Of a stretch of DNA of 64,000 bases, positions 47,001 to 56,265 are shown in pieces. Made by a program: the position numbers and the translations under genes. Every line of letters starts with the position of its first letter. The stretch's first letter is position 1. This stretch comes from Apostichopus japonicus (Eukaryota; Echinodermata; Holothuroidea; Aspidochirotida; Stichopodidae), in the NCBI RefSeq assembly GCF_037975245.1, contig NC_092580.1:20754501-20818500 (forward strand), written 5' to 3'. The notes below the pieces were generated by a model that saw only the letters and a list, made by a program, of their open reading frames with translations, was not told where the DNA came from and made no database searches.

Positions 47001-49701
47001 GTTTTTGGAGACCCAGTCCACGTACGTAGCACCAGCTTAGGTACACTTTTCATGCCTGCAATTCTCTATCCCTTTTTCGCTCACTGATTGTGGCATCGGG
47101 ACCCACAATAAAGCAACCTGTGCCTTCAACCTAAACGCGCGGCGACCGCAATATACACGTTACGTGTGTTATGCTAACACTGCATGAAACATTACATTAC
47201 GTACATTTATATACAGGATATACACTGTACTGTGGCAGTATATTACATATACCGTATCACGTGACCAAGTCAGAAAGTGGAGTAACGGTGTACCAGCGAA
47301 ACCTATGAAATTGGCCCGTCCTCTAAAAAATTTTAGCAGAGAAAATACCTTTAACTTGTCACAGAAAACCTATCATTACATCCAGAGATTTAGACAGACG
47401 GTCATTTTAACTACAGAACTATCAACCCCCTCCCTGACCCATTACTCCCCTAACGTCTATGAAACATAGAACAAATTTAGAATAAGAAATATTGAATCTG
47501 CTTCGGAAGTTAGTTTTCCAAATTTCATCAACAAACACATATTGAGACTTTAAGAGATGACATGGTTTATATATATAAATATATATATACGACCTACCCC
47601 TAAAAGCTTCTCTACAAAGTTGTCTAGCTTATAGACGAACTCAAAACCATAAAAGAGGCAGGATAAATGTTTTGTGTTTATTTAATCTGTTGGATAAATC
47701 ATTCAACTAGTCAATAGAACTTATTTTCATTCTGTGTTGTCCTTATAGCCGAAGCTCAACGCAGATCATCGCTACAGAAGTTTGAAGAGCGTGATTACAA
47801 CATGATGGTTGTTACTAGCGTCATGGAAGAAGGAATAGACATCGGCCCTTGTAATTTAGTGTATCGGCTAAACTACGTGCCAAGTGACTGTGGTCGTATT
47901 CAGCAGAAAGGTACCGAACCATAGACGCGATAAATATCATATATTTTTCCGAATGTCTACAGAATATCGTATTATTAACTTCAAGAGTTAATTGTTTCTA
48001 CAGTCTAATCGAATGAATACCATTTATAAAATACAAAATGATCTTACCTTAAAGGATTGGTTCAGGTGTTTGACATGTCTATTTTGTATGAAAGAGCACA
48101 AAAAGACAAAAAAGAACAGTGAAGAAACTACCATGATAGCATGCTCTGTTAAGGAGATATGACACTTTGAAGATATCAAAATTTCTTTGAAAACGACTGG
48201 TGTAGAAAGACTTACTGTGAGGGTGTGATGTCACATCCTCACTTCCTTAACATTTGTGAATATATGTCTTTAAAAATTATTAACATATTTTAACACATTT
48301 GAAGATAATATAATCAAAATTCTTCAGATGTTTAATCTCAAATACTTCCTTTGACAAATATGAGATCTCCTGACATATCTTTTGGTTGAAGGTCATGAAA
48401 TCTCACAAAATATTTAGAGAAAAAAAACAAAGACTTTCCGGAATGTGAGGATTTGACATCATATCTAGTCAGATTTAAGCAGTTTCTACACAATCTGATA
48501 AAACTTTACACTTGAATATCGCTTAAACCGAATAAGATATTTGAACAGTTTTTTTTCATCATTGTGTTTCTTTTATTGTCCTTTTTAATAAAACATAAAC
48601 ATGTATGACAACTGAACTAATAGATTCTGATCATACAAAGTTGATCTTTTTTCAACATAAAAACTGCTTTAACTTTTCAATCATATCTGTGATAATTTCA
48701 TGACTTTTTTGGTCGGTGATGTGTTCTTGTGTATTTCTGACTTTAGACTTGACTGTAACTCCTTTTAGTTTATTTGTTTGGCTAGTCAAATTTGCTGAAA
48801 AGTCCCCAAAAATTATAGTGACTCAAAATTTCCTCTTTGATTTAGGGTGATATGAAAAGGCTGTCTCGGCAGCAAAAGTTTCAGTAGTGACCATTATTTT
48901 GTGATTGTAGCATATTTTGGGCCAAAAAGTGATAACCTTGTGTTAATGTAACACCGAGTAGAGAGTATTAAGGATTCCCATGTCATGACAGTTAGGCCTA
49001 GATATCGATATATATCAATAAATATATATATGTATAATATATGTTTTCTGTACTTAATAGGACGGATTCGAGCCGAGAATGGCAAGAGTTTCTTTGTCTG
49101 CTATGGAAATCTGAAAGCTAACGAGCAAATGGCCAAGCTGATGGAGAAAGTAATGGCAGATGCAGTGAAGGCCATCAGAGCAATGACACCACATATGCTC
49201 GCGCAACATCTCGAAAGGTGCCGGAAGTTGGACAAAAGGATGACAGAAGAGGGGACGAGGAAACGACGTCTGCAAAGACAATCAAGGGATTTTAAAGAGT
49301 ACCTTCTATGCTGCAAGAAGTGTGGTGAAGAAGCGTGTTCTTCATTCGATATTAAACGATACAGTAAATCGCATCACTACGTCAGCTTACAAAGCTTCTG
49401 CGACGAGAAGATTGACATCAAACCCCACCACAAGCCAGGACCGATGGATGACTTGTATAAACTTGGGAAAATATATTGCAGCAACTGCGCTAAGGATTGG
49501 GGAGTTCTAGCAAAGTTTCAAGAGTTGATCATCCCCGTAATCAAAATAGATAGTTTTGTAGTTTACGAAATCAACACAGATGCTTCGCGAGGAAAAGTTA
49601 AAATAGCTAAGAAGTGGGCCAATGCACCATTTACAGTTGAGGATGTTGACGTTATTGAGGATGAATTGTCCTATGATGTTGACTTTGAAAGCTGGAACTA
49701 A
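32019..49701 (+). CDS. RIG-I-like receptor (two CARDs, DECH helicase, zinc regulatory domain)
   Basis: This is a cytosolic dsRNA sensor of the RIG-I/MDA5/LGP2 family, expected to signal through CARD-CARD contacts. Fifteen coding exons: 32019-32133, 33143-33295, 33672-34034, 35275-35430, 36471-36539, 36880-37061, 37793-38029, 38771-38863, 40002-40167, 40488-40586, 41367-41521, 42309-42492, 42679-42903, 47749-47910, 49061-49701. Every junction is GT-AG with matching phase, and the sum is 3000 nt, i.e. 999 residues, within the family range. Regions: CARD1 about 5-105, CARD2 about 113-203, acidic linker to about 285, LRPYQ 293-297, Walker A APTGTGKT 314-321, DECH 419-422, motif III TAT 461-463, insertion domain about 480-657, motif IV ALLFTD near 696-701, motif V TSVMEEGID 755-763, motif VI GRIR 787-790, regulatory domain 866-999 with Cys 871, 874, 926 and 929. 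The CxxC spacing of the second pair and the KIYCSNC...DWG block look LGP2-like, while the CARDs exclude LGP2 itself. Orthology to one vertebrate member is not decidable by eye. Confidence 0.95.
32218..32489. mobile_element. MITE in RLR intron 1, palindromic TIRs and telomere-like core
   Basis: The left end GTGGCTATTCTTACGACGAG and the right end (reverse complement GTGGCTATTGTTACGACTAG) form terminal inverted repeats of about 33 bp. Each TIR is itself a near-palindrome (TTACGACNAGTCGTAA). ATACAGTAA occurs close to both ends, but not at symmetrical distances, so a target duplication is not certain. There is no coding capacity. The core contains CCCTAA repeats and two copies of GCAACTGCGCATG. 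Confidence 0.75.
32326..32379. repeat. Interstitial telomere-like (CCCTAA)n tract
   Basis: About eight CCCTAA/TTAGGG-type hexamers, some degenerate (ACATAACCCT, CCTCAATCCTAA). It lies inside the 272-bp MITE, so it is more likely carried by the element than a fused chromosome end. Confidence 0.85.
35940..36240. repeat. Dispersed GGTCA-rich repeat in RLR intron 4
   Basis: Degenerate tandem units with GTCAGCGGAGGTCAAAGTC, GGCCAAAGGTCTTTCAAGGTC and AACATGATAACTGAAAAGTG words; same family as 1863-1993. Confidence 0.5.
40416..40441 (+). pseudogene. Duplicated fragment of RLR exon 10 with splice-like borders
   Basis: Twenty-six bases repeat the core of exon 10 (40488-40586) with two changes (GGACCCCTTAGCAGACAC versus GGACCCCATAGCAGACAA). 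It is preceded by a pyrimidine-containing TTTCTGGACAG and followed by GTAAGTA, so it looks like a mini-exon, but inclusion would break the reading frame because 26 is not a multiple of three. Probably a non-functional partial duplication. Confidence 0.45.
40640..41010. repeat. Minisatellite in RLR intron 10, about 50-60-bp unit
   Basis: Units repeat GGTATGTTTATCTGAAGAAT, GCATTGATCCTCTGATTC with variation and small indels, about seven copies. Confidence 0.85.
41870..42290. repeat. Minisatellite in RLR intron 11, about 70-bp unit
   Basis: Units repeat GTACTCGGTACTTTGAGCC, TCTACTAGTCGGAAGTACTT and AGTACTCGGATAATAGTACT, about six copies. The array ends about 20 bp before the acceptor of exon 12. 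Confidence 0.85.
45303..46033. mobile_element. Nested TIR element with TTTCCGC repeats
   Basis: The left end TTTGCCGCATACGTTACTTT and the reverse complement of the right end TTTTCCGCACACGTTACTTT agree at most positions and continue CCGCTGA. A strong hairpin fills the right 100 bp, where TACTTTCCGCTGAAA faces TTTCAGCGGAAAGTA. No coding sequence. Flanking target duplication not resolved. Confidence 0.6.
46463..46690. repeat. Conserved internal palindrome of the TTAA family
   Basis: CACTGCGAAGTTCGGACACC at 46463 and its exact reverse complement ending at 46673 bracket 211 bp. The same block lies at 2660-2895 in element A, in reverse orientation and at the same distance from the element end. It could be an old MITE inside the ancestral element or a structural part of it. 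Confidence 0.6.
46911..47090 (-). pseudogene. Degenerate exon homologous to the gene in TTAA element A
   Basis: Read on the minus strand, a frame ends in LPEHLLADHTR before a GTAGGC donor, aligning with FAGHLLQDHTK before the donor of the element A gene. Upstream, SERKRDRELQA and KVYLSWCYV align with the A exon's QRRRDATKIYLLRSYV, but in another frame and past a TGA. It is a decayed copy. It shows that this exon is a property of the transposon family and not a captured host exon unique to A. Confidence 0.5.
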
Positions 49702-49799
49702 GGTAACATATTAAATATTTTGAAACTTTCTTTTGTGAATTATTACATTCACATTTTGGGAATTTATAAATTTTAAGGAAATTTTAAAAAAGATTGACA

Positions 49800-49906
49800 A
49801 ATAAAGAAATTTAGACTGTTATAACAGATGTACAACAAATTGTATGTCAATTATGGCAACTACAAAAGCTTGGGCAATTTGTGCAATATCTCTTGTATTG
49901 AATAAA
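49800..49906 (+). terminator. Candidate poly(A) signals of the RLR gene
   Basis: AATAAA occurs at 49800-49805 and 49901-49906, about 100 and 200 bp after the stop codon. Either would give a short 3' UTR. Confidence 0.5.
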
Positions 49907-50229
49907 TTGATAGCTATGTACCAAAGTTTGCTGGTGGAAAAGTATCTTTAAAATGTGATTCCATGAGCTTGTTTTGATATGTCTGAAAGGAGCTTAAAAG
50001 CAAGGATTATAAAACATAGTCTATTTGCTCTTGAAATTAAAATCCGGTTTCCTCAAAATGCATGATATGACGAAGAAACCAGGGATGGATCAAGGAAGAT
50101 GTCCTGGGCCAAATTCAACAATTGATTCATAGTGGAAAACTTTAGCATGTTTCTTGTGTGGCCATTACTTAATGTTTTACCGAATGTTTTCTATTTCATA
50201 GTATTTCAGTACTGTTATTATACAACAGT

Positions 50230-50655
50230 ACTTGTCTCCAGTGGATCCACTAATGTGAAATATATAATGCCTGGCAACTATCTCGCTTATGTAGATCCAC
50301 CAACGTGAACTATAATGCCTGGCAACTATTCTTATTTCTCTTATCTAGATCCACCAATGTGAACTATAATGCCTGTCAACTATTCTTATCTCTCTTATCT
50401 AGATCCGCCAATGTGAACTATAATGCCTGGCAACTATCTCTCTTATCTAGATCCACCAATGTGAACTATAATGCCTGGCAACTATTCTTATCTCGCTTAT
50501 CTAGATCCACCAATGTGAACTATAATGCCTGTCAACTATTCTTATTTCTCTTATCTAGATCCACCAATGTGAACTATAATGCCTGGCAACTATTCTTATC
50601 TCGCTTATCTAGATCCACCAACGTGAACTATAATACCTGTCAACTATTCTTATCT
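50230..50655. repeat. Minisatellite, 54-bp unit, about 8 copies
   Basis: Units read GATCCACCAATGTGAACTAT, AATGCCTGGCAACTATTCTT, ATCTCGCTTATCTA; one unit is shortened by 9 bp. The open frame across it is explained by the period being a multiple of three and is not taken as coding. Confidence 0.92.
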
Positions 50656-50938
50656 ATGAGATTTTTCCAGACATATATAACAGATTTGACAGTCAGTTTC
50701 AGAAGAAACGCTTGTAAACAGTCTTAATATCAAATATTCTTTTGGAGGGCTCATTTTCAATTTTCCTGTTTTCAGTCTACATTTTAATTTTTTATTTTCT
50801 TAAAAATGTATAAGACTTAATTGTCACATGAAGTCAGTGATTACAAAGAATAATATGAGTGATTATGCAACATTCTGATGAATGAGCCAGTTAGCATTAC
50901 CTTAATAACATCTGTATATTACTGTACTATTAAATTCA

Positions 50939-51068
50939 TGTACTGTTGCCATGGCAATCATGCATGCTCTCAAATTACTAACAAGATATCCAATGATTTT
51001 GTATGTACTGTTGCCATGGCAATAATGCATGCACTCAAATTACTAACAAGAAATCCAATAATTTTTTA
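50939..51068. repeat. 65-bp tandem duplication
   Basis: TGTACTGTTGCCATGGCAAT, then ATGCATGC and CAAATTACTAACAAGA, appears twice in a row with a few substitutions. Confidence 0.85.
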
Positions 51069-51814
51069 TACGGTTTATTTGGTTCCGGCCGGGTACGTCT
51101 AAAGTTTAAAAATAAAAGTTCTCTCATTATTTAACAGGACAGATATATTAATAACTTCAATATTTACTCTATTTTCAACTAATTAATGTAATATACATGC
51201 ATTTAATATCATAGAATGTCATAAATGGACAGTTCCTCTGTTCTCACGAATGTCATGACAAATTCATCAAGCTTTGTGGTATTTGTTGGCTGGCAATGTC
51301 TTTGTCGGTTATTGTTTTAGATTTGTTTTAGAGTTCTGTCTGCCATTTTATGTTTTGTACAGAAATCTTTCAATCTCTGATTTTTGTTTAAATTTGCAAT
51401 CAGGGAACCAGCTGAGACGATATATACTACTATAATTAAAATTTGTGTGAAAAGATAAATAAATGCCAAACTTGTATGTCTGTCTGTGCCAAAATGCCAT
51501 GTTATTGGTGGAGCTGTTGTAGAATAATAAATAAATAAATAAAAGCTATTGATTGTTCTGCTTACCTGGTGTTGAGTAAAACTTTTAAAGATATGCAAAT
51601 TTTCAGTGTGTATAGCAGACGGTAGGTCTGTGTCCTGCATTCGTAAGGAATAAAGGGTTCAAAATCTGCCAATATCTGACAGGCAAAATATTCTGTGAAT
51701 TTGGGTGTTTTTTTTTTTTTTTGTTACCGTGACGCCATTTAAACAGGAACAGTACATTATTGTCAGAAGAGAGGTAAGACAATAACATAGGCGATACATT
51801 ACAGGTGTAGGTAC

Positions 51815-52196
51815 TAGGTTTGGTGCACTGGTTAGAGTTTCTACCCCACAACCATTAATGTTCCCAGTTCAAAACTTCACCCACCAACGATTGTTGTCCC
51901 TTAAGGCTATTCCGAATTGGGAGGGTGTACACTAGTAATATTGGCCGACTACAAGGTTTCCAATGTCTGTACAATCCAGTGCAGGAAAGCCCTTACAGTA
52001 GGTAAATGTTGGGCAAGACGCAACTTTGGGTGGAACACGGCGTTAGTCTCATCCGATGTAAATTTCGTCTTGTTAAAAGTTACATCTGGCGTCAATTTTG
52101 GGAGTCTTCTCTGTACAATAGCTCAGAGACTTTCCTAAATATTTAACTACAGTTTGAGCTCTTTACGTTGCCGAATAGTGATATAGCGCCACTACT

Positions 52197-52250
<54 letters not shown>
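51815..52250 (+). mobile_element. tRNA-derived SINE-like element ending in (TA)n
   Basis: The head has a box A-like TGGTGCACTGGTTAGAG (51821-51837) and a degenerate box B-like AGTTCAAAACT (51866-51876) at tRNA-like spacing. The body is unassigned and ends in a (TA)n tract at 52201-52246. It does not fold as a full tRNA by eye. A SINE relic is the simplest reading. Confidence 0.4.
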
Positions 52251-52251
<1 letters not shown>

Positions 52252-52252
<1 letters not shown>

Positions 52253-53063
52253 GACAGAGCCAAACATGGCTCTGGTTTAAACAACTTCGTATTTGTTATG
52301 CAAATGTTCGGTTTACCTGAAGGCTATGTCAGTGATTCCTCAACTTTTTGAAACCGCTAACCATAATACCCCCCCCCCCCCTCACTGACCCATTAAATTA
52401 CTCTCCTAACGTCTTATCTATGTAACATAACCATAAAACATGATTGGTAAACGGTTCAATTTATTTTCTCATGATAGCTCTTAGGTATAACCATACACTA
52501 CAACACTTTACAATATATACATACGTTTGTTCTACCAGCAGCAGTGCCATACTCTCCCCTACCTCACCCCACCAATCGGCACATCCTACATGGTTATTTG
52601 GTTTAGTGTTGTTAGTGTGTCTGTGTATAGGCGTTCATAAAGGCGTTAGCTGGTATCGAGTTTTTGGCGCATTTGGTGTGGTAGCTAGTTGGATCCCCAG
52701 AAGCATACATGCAAGTGAAGATGACAGATGGTAGCGGTGTGCTGGTGTAGGAGGGGGGGGGGGGTGGGGGAATAAGTTATGTCTCAATAATAAAAATGCT
52801 CCATTGTGCGTTATTATATGTTCCAACCCGGGGGGGGGTGGGGTGGGGGATTAAGTTATGTCTGAATAATCAAAATACTCCATTATGCGTTATTATATGT
52901 TCAAACCTGGGGGGGGGGGGTGGGGGATTAAGTTATGTCTGAATAATCAAAGTACTCTATTTATATGTTCAAACCATGCATGCTTGGTAATTGGTTTGAA
53001 TTTTTAACTACATGTTGAAGATGTTACACATCATCATATCCATGTTCTTATGTTAAAAACTAA
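52252..53063 (+). repeat. Dispersed repeat R1, copy b
   Basis: Second copy of the repeat at 30331-30970, same orientation, with an internal expansion of a G-rich unit at 52752-52950. Confidence 0.8.
52752..52950. repeat. G-rich tandem repeat, about 75-bp unit, 3 copies
   Basis: Units contain a run of 9-10 G, then ATTAAGTTATGTCTGAATAA and CTCCATTATGCGTTATTATA. It is an expansion within dispersed repeat R1 copy b. Confidence 0.85.
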
Positions 53064-56000
53064 GTCTAAATCAATATAATAAAAAAAATAATAAAAAAAT
53101 TATAACAACGGGTTGTTAATTTACAAGCAGGTACAATTATGATGTTATTTTGCTAACCGATTCAGGCGAATTTAGGCAGAGTTTGAGTCTTGGCGCATCA
53201 TGCTCCGAGCAACAAATGTGACAATTTGAGTGTTAGTAATGTTTCTATAACTGCAGCGGCTGCAGCTTTTAAGATATCTTCCTGAATACTCCTTTAAGAC
53301 TAAATTTAAAGATGACGTCAGCCCCCTCAGTGAAAGCCTAATTGTTAATATTTTGTTTTGATATAATCCTTAACTCGACCAAAATATACTCTTTCATTTT
53401 TCGTATGAACATTACAGCATTGATGATTGGATGACGTTTAAATATCATTTGTACTATTATGTGATGTATTGCAAACATGTTATCTGAGGCTATAAGATTC
53501 CAGCAATGAAACTAGGTCGTTTGCAGTAATAACTTCATTGTCCAAAATCCATACCCTAGAAAACCTTGCCATTCACAAAAAAAAACGTCGAACATTCAAG
53601 CTTATACAAAATTTACAACAGAATGATCGCAAGTGAAACAGAACATTTGTTTTCGTGGTTTGTATTGGCATCAAATTGGCAGCACATCAGGCATTCTTTG
53701 ATCAAACTTCCAAGGAGCTACAAAGACCAGCTCCATGATGAAAACACAGTGTAATCCAAAACAACTTGGCACACTATCTTAATGTTTTACACTTATAGTA
53801 ATATGTCAAAAATAAGTCTAAACATCGTTTAAAGCGTTTGATGGATTCTCATACCATCACTTGATATGACCGTCCACGAATTCAACTTAACTTGCCCTAG
53901 CGTCGATGCCGCCCCCTCCCCCCCCCCACCTTCCCACCCCGCCCCTACCTTCCACCCTATCCCTTTTACACTCTCCGTAATTCTCCTCAACAAATGTTAT
54001 GATCATAAACACTTAATTTAATACTGTTCATCTTTACTGTACAACATATATACAGAATTGTTTTAAGCACCATATACGAAAAATACCGATTTAAGACTGT
54101 CGTCACGTGACAATAATTAACCAGTCAATAAACACAGACACAGACACTGTCTTATCCCAAAATCAAATCATCGCTTCAAACTTCTCAAACGAAGTATCAA
54201 CAAATTGCTTTATAAAATAGTGTCCTATAATGTATGCACCACGGTAAGTAACAAGAATAAGGTTTTGATTCATTAAGTCCAATGAAAGGAAAGGAGTTTT
54301 CCATATTATTCGCAATTAGTTTCAATGTAAAAAATATGATTTGTGACTTTTATCTGTTTTTTTGAGAGATTTCCTTTTTTATGATTAAAAAAAAAATGCC
54401 TAATTTTTTGTATGGTATGTGGTGGCCTTAGTTTAGTAGAGTTTCGTTCATAATTCTGCATATTCAAGAGCAGGTACTGTAACATTATGACTAAACTCGT
54501 TATTACATTATAAATATAACATTACCGTTTACTCTGTGGTTTCCTTGTTTAAATTTTCGATAGACGCTTAAGAGTTAACTGTATAGTAATTTCCATGAGA
54601 ATGCTCATTTGCATAAGTTTGGTACAACGTTGAACAAACAATACCGGTTTTTCGCGGAGAAAATATGTAAAAAATTAGAGGATAAGATCAGAATTTGTAT
54701 ATAGGCTGCCGTCCTTTAAGACGGATTTCAGAACTGGTGGTTTGCGAAAATTTCGAAAAACAAACTGAATCATGAAAATCTTTGTTAATGACGATTAGGT
54801 ATTGAGGGTCTAATTCCAAAAATTGTTTGTTTTTTCCTTTTAGGAAATGCACAAATAAATAGTTACATAGTAAACAATACTAATAGCTCTGCCGTAAACG
54901 TCAGGACTACTTCCGGTGACGTCACACATTGACGTCCGACCTCCTTCAATTTTCTCAGAAATGAGAGAATCGTGATGGCCAAAACTGGAATTTTTTGACG
55001 GTATTTGTTATTAGTACTTTCCTTTATCACCATTTTTGGAATAAAATTTGAGGATATTGTTGAGACGGTTCAATCCCACAAATAAACAAAATATACAAGC
55101 TGTTCCAAACATCACAATAGTTGATGCTTAAAAGGTGCGCTCAAAGTATTTATATATCATTACATCTTGAAGTGACTTTTAAAAAGAAAAGAAAAAAAGT
55201 GTTACAGGTTTTCTATTAATATCAAGAAAGTGCATTGGGTTACTGAAAGTGTGTAAGTCACGTTTGTTACTCAAAACATATGAATTGTGCTCATGAATAT
55301 TTACGCAAATAAAAATAAACGATACACGGTTAACATATAAGTAAGATAGGCGTCAAATTTTTGCTGTCTACAAAATTGATATTTTTACCCCTCCCCCACC
55401 TCCCTCTACATCCCATGTTTCCATTAACTTCAGTAGGCCTATGTTGTAAAAAAAATATGTACCAACATTATTAAACTCATTCAAGTCTCTAATTTGTAAT
55501 TCACTTTTCAAATTAACAAACCCCTTTTAAGAAGCAAGTTTGCAAAAATTAATTCCTAATGAACTTAATATCAGGTTCAGATGAATCGGGAGGCAACTCC
55601 CCGCTCCTATAAATTGTTATTTTCATCTTCACAAGAAGACTCCTGTACCCCTGAACACTTCCATCCGCTACTATCCCAACCACCCGCCTAACCCCCCCAC
55701 CAACACACCCCACCCCACTTTGGATACAATGCGTGCGCCTCACATTCTATAGCTTGGCTACCGACTAAAAAGGTTAGCACAGTAACGATGGCGAAAAAAG
55801 TCTGATGAAAAGGTTGGCAATATATCAGCTTGGATAATTTTTGAATTCAAGTGCACGATGTCTTATTCAACAAGATTGGAATGCTTATGAAGGTTTTGTA
55901 TGTTGGATTGAGTAGACTGGAATGAAATCCTAAGAATCAGTTGTGTCCACAACGCAGAGTTTTTAAAACTTTTTAAAAACACAATTCGATTCGATAACTC

Positions 56001-56265
56001 AGATTGACTGTTCACGAAAAACAAAAAGGGAAAATGATAATAATAAAGATAAAGCAATAGAAATTGCAGCCTTTCAAGGGGGGAAAAATAAATATGTGGC
56101 AAGTAATGGTAAGGTAGGTGATTGCAACATGTCTAACAATCTGTTTATTAATATGTTAATATTATGTCTTTTCATTTGATTTGGTGTTACACCGGGGGTG
56201 ACAGACAGACACAGTGCAACGTCAAGGTCAAGTCTACGAGCAGGTCAACTGTGGGAGTTTGGTCG
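53064..56265. other. Gene-free stretch between RLR/R1 repeat and the Pax gene
   Basis: No exon-like signal, RNA gene or bounded transposon is recognised. It contains pyrimidine-rich tracts near 53910-53970 and 55388-55410. The 3' UTR of the minus-strand Pax gene must lie in its right part; no certain minus-strand poly(A) signal was picked. Confidence 0.5.

Larger units (their letters stand above)
42936..47350 (-). mobile_element. TTAA-flanked DNA transposon, element B, in RLR intron 13
   Basis: The 4415-bp element is flanked by TTAA (42932-42935, 47351-47354). Its ends are inverted repeats: AGGTATTCTCTCAGCTAA and, on the opposite strand, AGGTATTTTCTCTGCTAA (16 of 18). It belongs to the same family as element A. 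A block about 660 bp from its right end matches A at 2660-2895 in reverse, and a degenerate copy of the A exon ending HLLxDHT lies at 46911-47090 (minus). No intact transposase is present, so it is probably non-autonomous. It accounts for most of the 4845-bp intron. A further nested TIR element sits at 45303-46033, and a poly-C repeat scrap near 43430-43520. Confidence 0.75.

Noticed and set aside
50305-50727. 140-residue frame across the 54-bp repeats
   Set aside because: It is explained by the repeat period; no homologous protein features and no splice context.
51821-51890. Functional tRNA gene
   Set aside because: Box A and B words are degenerate and no full cloverleaf could be drawn; a SINE head is more likely.
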